In this document: piece after piece, positions 35,403 through 44,567 of the stretch
How the letters are laid out: each line of letters opens with the position of its first letter
Numbering within the stretch: the stretch's first letter is position 1
Source of the DNA: DATKZS01 sp035527835 [NCBI: bacterium]
GTDB taxonomy: Bacteria; RBG-13-61-14
Direction: 5' to 3'
DNA length: 60,493 nucleotides
Assembly: GCA_035527835.1 (NCBI GenBank)
Contig: DATKZS010000154.1
Span: forward strand, 1 to 60,493
Translations under genes and position numbers: made by a program
The notes under the pieces: model-generated
The model's database searches: none
The model's input: the letters and a program-made list of their open reading frames with translations, nothing else
Told to the model about the DNA's origin: nothing

Positions 35403-38400
35403 CCCACGCCCGTAATAGTCCTGTAACGGCTTCACGCTGAGCTCTTCCTTGCGCAGGCGCTCGATGGCCATGACGCCGGCGAGCGCGCCGGGCATGGTGG
35501 TGAAGTAGGGGATGCTCATCATGAGGGCGTGGCGGCGGATGGGGAAGGACTGGCGCACGGTGTCGCCGGTCTCGGTGGTGTTGATGACGAGCTGGACCTG
35601 GCCCTGCTTGATGCGGTCAATGATGTTGGGGTGAGGTTCGTTCACCTTGTTGACCGGCAGGGCCTTGATGCCGCGCTCCTGGAGATAGGCGGCGGTCCCG
35701 GCGGTGGCGATGATGTTGAAGCCCTCGGAGATGAGCCAGCGGGCCACGGTGGCCGCGTTGCGCTTGTCGGAGTTCTTGACCGAGATGAATGCGGTCCCGG
35801 AGAGCGGCAGGTTGGAGCCGGCGCCGATCTGGGACTTGGCGTAGGCCAGGGCAAAGGTGTCGTTGATGCCCATGACCTCGCCGGTCGAGCGCATCTCCGG
35901 CCCGAGCAGCACGTCCACCTTGGGGAACTTGACGAAGGGGAACACGGACTCCTTGACCGCGACGTGCTTGGGGACCACCGACTCGGTGAACCCGATCTCG
36001 GTGAGCGACTTGCCCAGCATGACGCGGGCGGCGATCTTGGCGAGCGGATGGCCGATGGCCTTGCTCACGAACGGCACGGTGCGCGACGCGCGCGGGTTCA
36101 CTTCCAACACGTAAATCTCGTGGTCCTTGACCGCGAACTGCACGTTCATGAGTCCGCGCACGTCAAGCTCGAGCGCCAGCTCGCGCGTCTGCCGCTCGAT
36201 CTCGTGGATGAGGAACGCGCCCAGCGAATACGGGGGCAGCGAGCACGCGGAGTCGCCGGAATGGATCCCGGCCTCCTCGATGTGCTCCATCACGCCGCCG
36301 ATCACCGCAACGGTCCCGTCGCACACGCAGTCCACGTCCACCTCGGTCGCGTCCTTCAAGAACCGGTCAATCAGCACCGGGTGCTCCTCCGACGCCGCCA
36401 CCGCATGCACCATGTACGACTTCAGCGACTCCGGCTCATACACGATCTCCATGGCCCGGCCGCCCAGAACATAAGACGGCCGCACCAGAACCGGATACCC
36501 GATGCGCTCGGCGATCTTCAGCGCCTCCGCCACCGACCGCGCAATGCCGTTGTCGGGCTGCTTGAGGTTCAGCTTGTTCAAGACCTCGGCAAAGCGCTCG
36601 CGGTCCTCGGCCCGGTCGATCGAGTCCGGAGACGTGCCCAGGATCTTCACGCCCTCCCGCTCCAGCGGCACGGCGAGCTTCAAGGGCGTCTGGCCGCCGA
36701 ACTGGACGATCACGCCCACCGGGTTTTCCTTTTTCACGATGCCGAGCACGTCCTCCAACGTGAGCGGCTCGAAGTAGAGGCGGTCGGAGGTGTCGTAATC
36801 GGTGCTCACGGTCTCGGGGTTGCAGTTCACCATGATGGTCTCATAGCCGTCTTCGGAGAGCGCCATGGAGGCGTGGACGCAGCAGTAATCGAACTCGATG
36901 CCCTGCCCGATCCGGTTCGGGCCGCCGCCCAGGATCACGACCTTGTTGCGATCCGTGGGCCGGGCCTCGCATTCGCGCTCGTAGGTCGAGTAGAGGTAGG
37001 GCGTGTTGGCCTCGAACTCGGCGGCGCAGGTGTCCACCCGCTTGTACACGGCCGCAAGGCCCGCGCTCTCGCGGCGCGCGCGCATCTCTTTTTCGGTCGT
37101 GCCCGCGAGCGCGGCCAGGCGCCGGTCGGAGAAGCCGTACTCCTTGGCCTGCTTGAGCAGCGCCGGGTCCGGCCCGCCGGACTTGGCGGACTCGCGGACC
37201 ACGCCCTCCATCTCCACGATCTCCTGGATCTGGCGCAAAAACCACGGGTCAATCCGGGAGGCGCCGAAGATCTCGTCCACCCCGATGCCGGCGCGGAAAG
37301 CGTCGGCGATGAAGTAGAGACGCTTGGAGTTGGGCTTCACTAGCCCTTCGCGGATGCGGGCGAGCGCGGAGACGGTGGGCGGAGCGCCGTTCAGTTTCAC
37401 CTGCTCCTCGAAGCCGTAGGAGCCGATCTCCAAAGAGCGAACGGCCTTTTGCAGGCTCTCCTTGAAGGTGCGTCCGATGGCCATGACCTCGCCCACGCTC
37501 TTCATCTGGGTGGTGAGCACGTCGTCGGCGCCGGGGAATTTTTCGAAGGTGAAGCGCGGGACCTTGGTGACGACGTAGTCAATGGTGGGCTCGAAGGACG
37601 CGGGCGTCTCTTTGGTGATGTCGTTGGGGATCTCGTCGAGGGTGTAGCCCACGGCGAGCTTGGCGGCGATCTTGGCGATGGGGAATCCCGTGGCCTTGGA
37701 GGCCAGCGCGGAGGACCGGGAGACGCGCGGGTTCATCTCGATCACGATCAGCAGGCCGGTGTCGGGGTGGACGGCGAACTGGATGTTGGAGCCGCCGGTG
37801 TCAACGCCGATCTCGCGGATGATGGCCAAGGCGGCGTTCCTCATGATCTGGTATTCCTTGTCGGTCAACGTCTGGGCGGGCGCGATGGTGATGGAATCGC
37901 CGGTGTGGACGCCCATGGGGTCGAAGTTCTCGATGGAGCAGATGACGACGACGTTGTCTTTGAGGTCGCGCATGACCTCGAGCTCGAACTCCTTCCAGCC
38001 GATGGCCGACTGCTCGATCATGATCTCGCGCTTGGGCGACTGGTCCAGGCCCCAGGCGACCGCGTCCTCGTAGTCGTCTTGGGTCTCGGCCACGGCCCCG
38101 CCCGCGCCGCCCAGCGTGAAGCTCGGCCGAATGATGGCGGGAAAGCCCACGTGGTCAACAACCTTCCAGGCGTCGTCCACCGAGTGCGCGAACCCCGAGC
38201 GCGGGACCGTGAGCCCGATCTTCTCCATGGCCCGCTTGAACAGCTCGCGGTGCTCGGCCTTCTTGATGGCGGGCAGCTTGGCCCCGATCAACTCGACGCC
38301 AAAGCGGTCAAGCACGCCCATCTCGGCCAGGTCCACCGCGATGTTGAGCGCGGTCTGGCCGCCCAGCGTCGGGAGCAGGGCCTGCGGCCGCTCGGCCTCG

Positions 38401-38633
38401 ATCACCTTGGCCACGATCTTGGGAGTGATCGGCTCGATGTAGGTGCGGTGCGCGAGCTCCGGGTCGGTCATGATCGTGGCCGGGTTCGAGTTCACCAGCA
38501 CGATCTCGTAGCCCTCCTCCTTCAAGGCCTTCACCGCCTGCGTGCCCGAGTAATCGAACTCGCACGCCTGCCCGATCACGATGGGACCGGAGCCAATGAT
38601 CAGTATCTTTTTTATATCAGTGCGCTTGGGCAT
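35388..38633 (-). CDS. carB: Carbamoyl-phosphate synthase large subunit
   Basis: 1,081 residues, full length. Makes carbamoyl phosphate from bicarbonate, ATP and glutamine-derived ammonia for pyrimidine and arginine synthesis. N-terminal synthetase half begins [20 protein letters not shown]; oligomerisation region near 400-550; second synthetase half has [20 protein letters not shown]-terminal MGS-like allosteric domain from about 940 ([20 protein letters not shown]). No carA is visible on either side, so the glutaminase subunit gene lies elsewhere. It is 20 bases downstream of the HEPN gene on the same strand, and has a weak ribosome site. The final codons are in a spacer repeat arm. The complementary strand has long open frames, which are shadows. 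Confidence 0.98.
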   Translation of the reverse strand: MPKRTDIKKILIIGSGPIVIGQACEFDYSGTQAVKALKEEGYEIVLVNSNPATIMTDPELAHRTYIEPITPKIVAKVIEAERPQALLPTLGGQTALNIAVDLAEMGVLDRFGVELIGAKLPAIKKAEHRELFKRAMEKIGLTVPRSGFAHSVDDAWKVVDHVGFPAIIRPSFTLGGAGGAVAETQDDYEDAVAWGLDQSPKREIMIEQSAIGWKEFELEVMRDLKDNVVVICSIENFDPMGVHTGDSITIAPAQTLTDKEYQIMRNAALAIIREIGVDTGGSNIQFAVHPDTGLLIVIEMNPRVSRSSALASKATGFPIAKIAAKLAVGYTLDEIPNDITKETPASFEPTIDYVVTKVPRFTFEKFPGADDVLTTQMKSVGEVMAIGRTFKESLQKAVRSLEIGSYGFEEQVKLNGAPPTVSALARIREGLVKPNSKRLYFIADAFRAGIGVDEIFGASRIDPWFLRQIQEIVEMEGVVRESAKSGGPDPALLKQAKEYGFSDRRLAALAGTTEKEMRARRESAGLAAVYKRVDTCAAEFEANTPYLYSTYERECEARPTDRNKVVILGGGPNRIGQGIEFDYCCVHASMALSEDGYETIMVNCNPETVSTDYDTSDRLYFEPLTLEDVLGIVKKENPVGVIVQFGGQTPLKLAVPLEREGVKILGTSPDSIDRAEDRERFAEVLNKLNLKQPDNGIARSVAEALKIAERIGYPVLVRPSYVLGGRAMEIVYEPESLKSYMVHAVAASEEHPVLIDRFLKDATEVDVDCVCDGTVAVIGGVMEHIEEAGIHSGDSACSLPPYSLGAFLIHEIERQTRELALELDVRGLMNVQFAVKDHEIYVLEVNPRASRTVPFVSKAIGHPLAKIAARVMLGKSLTEIGFTESVVPKHVAVKESVFPFVKFPKVDVLLGPEMRSTGEVMGINDTFALAYAKSQIGAGSNLPLSGTAFISVKNSDKRNAATVARWLISEGFNIIATAGTAAYLQERGIKALPVNKVNEPHPNIIDRIKQGQVQLVINTTETGDTVRQSFPIRRHALMMSIPYFTTMPGALAGVMAIERLRKEELSVKPLQDYYGRGESKK

Positions 38634-38653
38634 ATAGGATTTTACCTTGGATT

Positions 38654-39052
38654 TTATCCGGAGTAAGGCAGATCTTCAGGATTGATTTCATGCGCGGCCT
38701 TGAGAATCAGATGAGCCGCGCTCACGGTCTTCTCCGCTTCCTCTACTGATACACGCTTCGCTTTGCCGTAGTCCGCGGTGGAACGCAACTCAAAAAGAAA
38801 AGAAAATGCTTCACCCAGATCCGGGCTCCACAGGCCGGTATTGACCAAATCGCGGTGCACCGCGCTCTGCACCGCCGAATGTTTAGTGAAGCTCTTCCCG
38901 CGAAGAGCAAAGACCGCCGATACCGCGTAAAACGCCGAATAATATGCCCGCGAGGCCGCCCCGTCAAAGTCGGAGGACAGCAGGGCTCTGGCACTCTGAA
39001 TGGCCTGGAGCGCGCGCTCCCATAGGACTCGCGCTTCCTCGTTTACAACCAT
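38654..39052 (-). CDS. HEPN-domain protein, partner of the MNT nucleotidyltransferase
   Basis: 132 residues, helical, with the pattern [20 protein letters not shown] typical of HEPN domains (PF05168 type). GGGAAGG lies before the ATG. The start overlaps the end of the nucleotidyltransferase gene by 10 bases, a hallmark of MNT-HEPN toxin-antitoxin or nucleotide-signalling pairs. In active HEPN RNases, an Rx4-6H motif in the fourth helix cuts RNA. Here the equivalent region reads LRSTADYG, with no histidine at the expected place, so RNase activity is uncertain. Immediately followed by carB. Confidence 0.88.
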   Translation of the reverse strand: MVVNEEARVLWERALQAIQSARALLSSDFDGAASRAYYSAFYAVSAVFALRGKSFTKHSAVQSAVHRDLVNTGLWSPDLGEAFSFLFELRSTADYGKAKRVSVEEAEKTVSAAHLILKAAHEINPEDLPYSG

Positions 39053-39378
39053 TTTCCTTCCCTGCGCACGTTGCGGTAAAAAGAAAACTCTCCCGCTTCA
39101 TAGTCAGCGATGTCCGCGGGGGAGGCATGGATCAATCTCTCGCCCAGCTCGTCCGTGCTGACGATCTCAAGCTGCAAGGGATAGAGGACATGGATAATGG
39201 TCATGAGGTCGTCTCCGAAATTAAGCGGCCCCTGCAAGAGAACCAGCAAATCAAAATCACTGTCGCCCTTTGCCTCTCCCCTCGCTTCGGAGCCATAGAG
39301 CACCACGCCTTTTAATCGCTCCCGGAACGTACCCTGGAGACGTTCTTTGATCCGTTGCAGTAATTCATCCTTGTTCAT
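39043..39378 (-). CDS. MNT-type minimal nucleotidyltransferase (antitoxin-like)
   Basis: 111 residues. Polymerase-beta-like fold with the signature GSEARGEAKGDSDFDLLVLL: Gly29-Ser30 and the metal-binding Asp41 and Asp43. In characterised MNT-HEPN pairs the MNT protein transfers AMP residues onto a tyrosine of the HEPN partner and neutralises it. AAGGAAACG precedes the ATG. It starts the run MNT-HEPN-carB, divergent from a secreted hydrolase gene. Gene order and overlap match the MntA-HepT family. Confidence 0.92.
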   Translation of the reverse strand: MNKDELLQRIKERLQGTFRERLKGVVLYGSEARGEAKGDSDFDLLVLLQGPLNFGDDLMTIIHVLYPLQLEIVSTDELGERLIHASPADIADYEAGEFSFYRNVRREGKWL

Positions 39379-39528
39379 GAGACGTTTCCTTGCCGAGAGG
39401 CGTGGCCCAGCTTGCCGGCGGCCCTCTCGGACGGCATATTATATGATAATGTGGCGGACGATCCAAAACCAGCGCGGGGGTTGATTGGCGTGGGCAGGAT
39501 GATGGTGGGAGGCGAAGGGAGGATGAAA

Positions 39529-40518
39529 ATGACGAAAAAGATCGTGGTTGCGGTGCTGGCGCTTTTGCCGGTGCTGGCGCTGGGCGCGCGGGATTCATTC
39601 CCGGAGAACGGGATGGCGGAGGAGTTCGCGAAGTGGCAGGAGGCCACGCGCGGACAATTGCAGCAGATGCTTTACAACGGAGAGGCGCCGGAGGCGGTGG
39701 CCCTGGACCCGGTTTACGGGAGGACGGAGGACCACGGCAGTTACATGCTGACCGAGGTCACCTTTAACGACCGCAAGGATCACGTGACCCACGGGTGGCT
39801 GGCGCGGCCCCAGGCGCCGGCCGGGCCCCGGCTCCCGGTCGTGATCGCTCTGCACGGCCACGACTACGGCGCGCACGACACCTTTGACCCGAAGAACATG
39901 CTCTTCTACGGCGACCTGTTCGCGAGGCTGGGCTACATCGTGTTCGCGCCGGACATCGGCCACGGCTTCATTGACCACGACCGGCCGCTGACCGGGTTCG
40001 GGCCGCTGCCCAAGAACGTTCCCTTCCCGTACATGGGCCAGAAAACGTGGATGGCCGTGCGCTCGATTGACTTCGTGTCCGGCCTTCCCGACGCGGACCC
40101 GGAGGCCATCGGCGTGGTGGGTCTCAGCAACGGCGGGCTCACCACCATGTTCACGGCGGCGGTGGACTTGCGGGTGAAAATCGCGGTCACGGCCGGGATC
40201 CTGATCATGCACCACCGCTTCTTCCACCCGCCGATCACGCCGTGCCGCTGCGAGTACGTGGACCAGATGGACGGCGTGCTCGATTACTACGACGTGTACG
40301 CGCTGATCGCGCCGCGCCCGCTCATCATCGAGAACGGGGTCAAGGACCGCGGCTTTCCCTACAAGTCGTCCATCGAGGCCTTCACCCACATCGAAAAAGC
40401 CTACGCCATCACGGGCGCCCCGGACATGACGGTGCACGTGGTGCACCCCGGCGCGCACGTGTTCGTGCCGGAGGTCCCGGTGGAGTGGTTCAAGAAATAT
40501 CTGCCGTTGCCGAATTAG
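39529..40518 (+). CDS. Secreted alpha/beta hydrolase (dienelactone hydrolase/acetyl-esterase-like)
   Basis: 329 residues from the ATG at 39529, six bases after GGGAGG; an ATG at 39523 touches the ribosome site and longer starts run through the spacer. Signal peptide VVAVLALLPVLALGARD. Hydrolase motifs: VIALHGHDYGAH (oxyanion region), nucleophile Ser200 in GVVGLSNGGL, acid residue in NGVKDRGFPYK and histidine in HPGAHVFVPE. Closest by look to the dienelactone-hydrolase/acetyl xylan esterase group. Extracytoplasmic ester hydrolase; substrate not readable. Divergent from the MNT gene. Confidence 0.9.
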   Translation: MTKKIVVAVLALLPVLALGARDSFPENGMAEEFAKWQEATRGQLQQMLYNGEAPEAVALDPVYGRTEDHGSYMLTEVTFNDRKDHVTHGWLARPQAPAGPRLPVVIALHGHDYGAHDTFDPKNMLFYGDLFARLGYIVFAPDIGHGFIDHDRPLTGFGPLPKNVPFPYMGQKTWMAVRSIDFVSGLPDADPEAIGVVGLSNGGLTTMFTAAVDLRVKIAVTAGILIMHHRFFHPPITPCRCEYVDQMDGVLDYYDVYALIAPRPLIIENGVKDRGFPYKSSIEAFTHIEKAYAITGAPDMTVHVVHPGAHVFVPEVPVEWFKKYLPLPN

Positions 40519-40530
40519 AGCGGGCCGCCG

Positions 40531-40718
40531 CTTTGGAGGGCGCGCGGCTTGCCGCCGCTTTCGCTCGGCCAGCTTGCTGGCCGGTCCCGGAACAAGCTCT
40601 TCAATCCATTCGGGATCAAGCTTCGCGCACTCCCAAACTTTGGTTGCCCAAGGAAAGTCCGCCAGGAGCAAGCTCCCGGCTTGTAAAAGCGGCGGCAAGC
40701 CGCGCGCACTCCAAAGCG
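40531..40718. repeat. GGCAAGC/GCGGCGGCAAGCC inverted element, copy 2
   Basis: Left TTTGGAGGGCGCGCGGCTTG with GCCGCCGCTTTCGCT; right AAAGCGGCGGCAAGCCGCGC and GCACTCCAAAGCG. Between them are AGCTTGCTGGCC and GAGCAAGCTCCC small palindromes. Same family as 17589-17645 and 42673-42807. Confidence 0.85.
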
Positions 40719-40770
40719 TTCCGCACTCCAACACAACGGCGGGCAAACCCGGTGAACCAGGCTGATAAAC

Positions 40771-41076
40771 TTATCTGCAAAAGGCTGCAATTACCCCTGC
40801 CACCGTAGCTATGGCTACTATTACCGTAGCCCACGTTAAAATCTTGTTTAAACGTAAAACTTGTCGGGACAATTGATTGCTCGCTTCGGAGTTTTTATTT
40901 ATGGAGTCTTCCAGTGACTTGACTGACTTGTAAATAAGCACTGAACTTTGGAATGGTATCGCCAACGCGCCTTTGCCGTAGGTAATGGAACCAGGTTCAC
41001 AACCGCCGAAACCTTCTATCCTTTTCTCCGTCTCCTTTATGAGTTCATCCAATTCCTTTTCCTTCTCTTTTTCCAT
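40771..41076 (-). CDS. Small tail-anchored protein of unknown function
   Basis: 101 residues. A very strong ribosome site (GGGAGGAGCAGG) supports the ATG at 41076. Glu/Lys-rich N-terminus (KEKEKELDELIKETEKRIEG), an amphipathic middle (SVKSLEDSINKNSEASNQL) and one C-terminal transmembrane helix (WATVIVAIATVAGVIAAF) followed by only two residues. The topology is that of a tail-anchored protein. AT-richer than the neighbouring envelope genes. No family recognised; not a classical holin or toxin by sequence. It lies downstream of the protease gene on the same strand. Confidence 0.75.
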   Translation of the reverse strand: MEKEKEKELDELIKETEKRIEGFGGCEPGSITYGKGALAIPFQSSVLIYKSVKSLEDSINKNSEASNQLSRQVLRLNKILTWATVIVAIATVAGVIAAFCR

Positions 41077-41144
41077 TCCTGCTCCTCCCTTTCATAAAAT
41101 TGGGCCTCAATTTGGATCCATGCGCAATTTTCGGTGTATTATTT

Positions 41145-42608
41145 CTATTCGTAGATGAGATTGAACAATTTATCGGCAAGCTCATTGTCAAGCCCTTTCA
41201 GAACCTTGTATTCTTCCAGAGCGGCGCCTTTGTCTCCCGCCATAAGGTAAGCAACTCCAAGCCCATAGTGCGCTACCGCATAATCCGGGTTGATCTTTAA
41301 TGCCTGCTTAAATTCCTCGGTTGCTTCCTGCATTCGCCCGAGTTTGCCGTAAGTGAGCCCAAGGTTATTGTGCGCTACCGCATCATCCGGGTTGATCCTT
41401 AATGCCTGCTTAAATTCCTCGGTTGCTTCCTGCGTTCGACCGAGTTCGTTGTAACCAACCCCAAGGTTAAGGTGTGCATCCGCATCATCAGGATTTATCT
41501 TTATTGCCTGCTTATATTCCCCTATCGCTTCTTGCGTCCGCCCGAGTTTATCGTAAGTAACTCCAAGGTTATAGTGCGCCAACGCAAAATCCGGGTCCAT
41601 CCTGACGGCCTGCTTATATTCCCCGATTGCTTCCTGAATTAGCCCGAGTTTGCTGTAAGCATTGCCAAGGTTATTGTGCGCCAACGCAGAATCTGGGTTG
41701 ATTTGGATAGCCTGCTTGTTTGCATGGATCGCTTTCTCCAATTGACCTAGTTCTATATAACAGAGTCCCAGGTAAAAGAATGCCTCGCCGTCGCGGGGGT
41801 TCATTTTGACTGCTTTTTCGAAAAATGGGATGGCCTTTTCATATTCTCCTTGCCAGACATAGGCCAGGCCTTTTGCGAAGAGGCTATCCGCCTCGCGGGT
41901 TTCCGGGCCTGTTATGTTCCCGGACCATTTGGCGGTTTTGCCATGTGTTCCCTTTTTCAGATTGTCCACCAGTTCCGAGGCCATTGCGAAGTTGAGGTTT
42001 TGGCCTTCCAGGAGTTGGAAGGAGGCCACGCCGATGACTTGGCCTTTCATGTTGACGACGGGGCTGCCGCTGGAGCCGGGGGAAATGGCGGCGCTGATTT
42101 GGAGGACCTTTCCCTGGGAGGGGAGGTCGCGGACGGCGGAGACGATGCCTTCGGTTACGGTGCCTTCGAGTCCGAGGGGATTGCCGATGACCAGGACCCT
42201 TTCTCCGGGGTCTGGGGTTTTGCCGGCCAGGGCGAGGGGCCTGGCTTCGGGGCCGGGGGTTTGGGTTGCGAGGAGGGCGAGGTCGCTTTCGATGTCGTCG
42301 GCCAGGATGCCGGTGACGTCATATTCCTTGCCCTGCGCGGTCTTGATCTTGGCCGCGCTCGCTCCCTCGACCACATGGCGGTTGGTCACGACCTCGCCCT
42401 TGGCGCTCACAAAAAAGCCGCTTCCCAATGCCAGCTCGTTCCCCTCCGCGTCGAACGTGGTGATCAGCACCACGGAGGGTGAGATTTTTTTGACGATTTG
42501 CGGGATATTGTCCTGGCCGCGGGCGGGGCCGAGAGGAATGAGAGCGCAAAGACACGCGGCCATGAGCCATGCGGCGGTCCTGGATTGGGGAGTCATTGTC
42601 AGCGCCAT
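41145..42608 (-). CDS. Periplasmic trypsin-like serine protease with C-terminal TPR repeats
   Basis: 487 residues from the ATG at 42608, after AGGAGG; longer frames only translate the spacer repeat. Signal peptide to about residue 31 (LCALIPLGPARG|QD). Protease domain about 35-220, with a triad of His78 (VVTNRHVVEG), Asp109 (DDIESDLALL) and Ser180 (SPGSSGSP), as in S1C/HtrA proteases. No PDZ domain; instead about seven 34-residue TPR units from about 255 onward (GEYKQAVRMDPDFALAHYNL type). TPRs probably bind clients or partners. The TPR half is AT-richer than the protease half, suggesting gene fusion. Confidence 0.92.
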   Translation of the reverse strand: MALTMTPQSRTAAWLMAACLCALIPLGPARGQDNIPQIVKKISPSVVLITTFDAEGNELALGSGFFVSAKGEVVTNRHVVEGASAAKIKTAQGKEYDVTGILADDIESDLALLATQTPGPEARPLALAGKTPDPGERVLVIGNPLGLEGTVTEGIVSAVRDLPSQGKVLQISAAISPGSSGSPVVNMKGQVIGVASFQLLEGQNLNFAMASELVDNLKKGTHGKTAKWSGNITGPETREADSLFAKGLAYVWQGEYEKAIPFFEKAVKMNPRDGEAFFYLGLCYIELGQLEKAIHANKQAIQINPDSALAHNNLGNAYSKLGLIQEAIGEYKQAVRMDPDFALAHYNLGVTYDKLGRTQEAIGEYKQAIKINPDDADAHLNLGVGYNELGRTQEATEEFKQALRINPDDAVAHNNLGLTYGKLGRMQEATEEFKQALKINPDYAVAHYGLGVAYLMAGDKGAALEEYKVLKGLDNELADKLFNLIYE

Positions 42609-42672
42609 GATCTTTCCTCCTTTGCTTTGCACTAATATACTAATAAAAAATTGCATAGGCAAGCGGGCGCGA

Positions 42673-42807
42673 GCTTTGGAGTGCGCGCGGCTTGCCGCCG
42701 CTTTCGCTCCGGGAGCTTGCTCCCGGTGGATTGAAGAGCTTGTTCCAGAGGCCGGCAAGCAAGCTTGCCGATCCAAAGCGGCGGCAAGCCGCGCGCACTC
42801 CAAAGCG
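42673..42807. repeat. GGCAAGC/GCGGCGGCAAGCC inverted element, copy 3
   Basis: Arms GCTTTGGAGTGCGCGCGGCT (42673 on) and AGCCGCGCGCACTCCAAAGC (ending about 42807), with CGGGAGCTTGCTCCCGG and GGCAAGCAAGCTTGCC palindromes inside. Confidence 0.9.
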
Positions 42808-42872
42808 GCAAGCCGCCGCACTCCAAAACGCCAGGCGGCACCTTTAACTAAAAGCCCTGGATCGCAGCGCGT

Positions 42873-44429
42873 CTAATGCATCTGCCGGTCGAGGGTCCGG
42901 TATTGGATGGCCTCGGCGAGGTGGTGGGTCTGGATGTCGGGTTTGGCTTCGAGGTCGGCGATGGTGCGGGCTACTTTAAGGATGCGGGCGTGGGCGCGGG
43001 CGGACATGCCGAGTCGGTCAATGCAGTTCTGGAGCAGGGCGTGGCCGGCGTCGTCAATGGCGCAGCAGGCCCGGGTCTGGCGGGTGCTCATGTCGGCGTT
43101 GCAGCGGGTCCTGGTGCCGGCGAACCTCTTGGCCTGGACCTCGCGCGCGCGGTTCACCCGGTCCTTGACGCCCGCCGACGTCTCGCCGCCGGTTTCCGCG
43201 GAGAGCTCGCGGTAGTTGACCGCCGGGACCTCGGCGTGGATGTCAATGCGGTCCAAGAGAGGCCCGGAGATGCGGGAGCGGTAGGCCTGGATCTGCCGCG
43301 GGGTGCACACGCACGGGCGCAGCGGATGGCCCTGGTAGCCGCACGGGCACGGGTTCATGGCCGCGACCAGCATGAAGCGCGATGGATAGGTGAGCGCGGC
43401 CATGGCGCGGGAGATGGTGACCTTGCCGTCCTCGAGGGGCTGGCGCAGGACTTCGAGGACCTGCTTCTTGAACTCGGGCAGCTCGTCGAGGAAGAGGACG
43501 CCGTTATGGGCCAAGCTGATCTCGCCGGGCCGGGGATACTGTCCGCCGCCGATCAGCCCGGCGTCGGAGATGGTGTGGTGGGGCGGGCGGAAGGGACGGG
43601 TGGCGATGAAGGGCACGTCGGGGGTGAGCATCCCGGCGACCGAATAGATCTTGGTGGTTTCGAGGGCCTCGTCGAAGTCGAGGTCGGGCAGGATGGTGGG
43701 CAGGCGCTAGGCGAGCATGGTCTAGCCGGAGCCTGGGGGCCCGATCATGAGGACGTTATGGCCTCCGGCGGCGGCGATCTCGAGTCCGCGCTTGACGTGC
43801 TCCTGGCCGCGGACGTCGGAGAGGTCCACCTCGTAATGGAGCGCCTGGTTGAAGAGCGCCCTGGGGTCCACCCGGTGCGGCGGGATTTTGGTCTCGCCCT
43901 TGAAAAAGCCGACGGCCTCGCCGAGCGAGGTGACCGGGTAAACGTCCAGGCCTGCGACCACCGCGGCCTCGGAGGCGTTCTCGGTGGGCACCACCAGGCC
44001 CTTCACCTTGCGCTTTTTGGCCTCGACCGCCACCGGGAGCACGCCCGGCACCGGTCGGACCCGTCCGTCCAGCGACAGCTCGCCCAGCACCCAGTAGCCG
44101 TCAACGTCGTCGTTGGATAGCAGGTCCATGGCGCCGAGCACGCCCAGCGCAATGGGCAGGTCGTAGGCCGAGCCTTCCTTCTTCATGTCGGCGGGCGCCA
44201 GGTTCACGGCGATCTGAAAGGCCAGGGGGAACGGGTAAGAGCTGTTCTCCATGGCGGAGCGCACCCGCACCCGCGACTCCTTGACCGAGGCGTCGGGCAG
44301 GCCGACCACGTTGAACATGTGCTGGCCGGGAAGCAGGTCCACCTCCACGCTCACCGGGAAGGCGTCCACCCCCAGGACAGCCGCGCTGCTCAGTTTTGAC
44401 AACATCTTGCCAATCAGCTCCTGATCCAT
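42873..44429 (-). pseudogene. comM: ComM/YifB Mg-chelatase-like ATPase, interrupted by two in-frame TAG codons
   Basis: 518 codons in one frame, normal family length. N-terminal Lon-protease-like domain ([20 protein letters not shown]), AAA+ domain, and a C-terminal domain ([25 protein letters not shown]). The family helps process DNA in transformation and recombination as a branch-migration helicase. Everything is intact except two amber codons, at 43722-43724 and 43707-43709: the text reads [34 protein letters not shown]. Intact homologues have lysine at both sites (GSGKTMLAKRLPTILP), the first being the Walker A lysine. Each is a single A-to-T change from AAG. Either a fresh pseudogene, a sequence error, or UAG read-through. 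As it stands, translation ends after about 235 residues. Confidence 0.9.
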
Positions 44430-44567
44430 ACTATTTCATTTCGGGGGCCGGTTCAAGCCGGCGGCCGGGGCGTGCCGGCACCCGGTTGCCCGCGCTCCCG
44501 GCATGTGTTAATTATTGTGGGAACGCAGCCGCCGGGGCCTTAAGGTTTTCGGCGCAAGGAGGCCGGG

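Noticed and set aside
35529-38666. Plus-strand open frames of 604 and 405 codons opposite carB
   Set aside because: CarB is intact and conserved on the minus strand; these are shadow frames caused by high GC third positions.
41145-42821. Longer N-terminus (42821) for the HtrA-TPR protease
   Set aside because: The extra 71 residues are a translation of the GGCAAGC repeat; the ATG at 42608 has AGGAGG and opens the signal peptide.
43707-43724. Genome-wide reassignment of UAG
   Set aside because: Several intact genes in the window end with TAG where homologues end (12147-13352, 21544-22362, 39529-40518), so at most this gene is affected.
44430-44567. TPP riboswitch upstream of thi4
   Set aside because: The conserved CUGAGA and ACCUGAUCUGG-type elements are absent.
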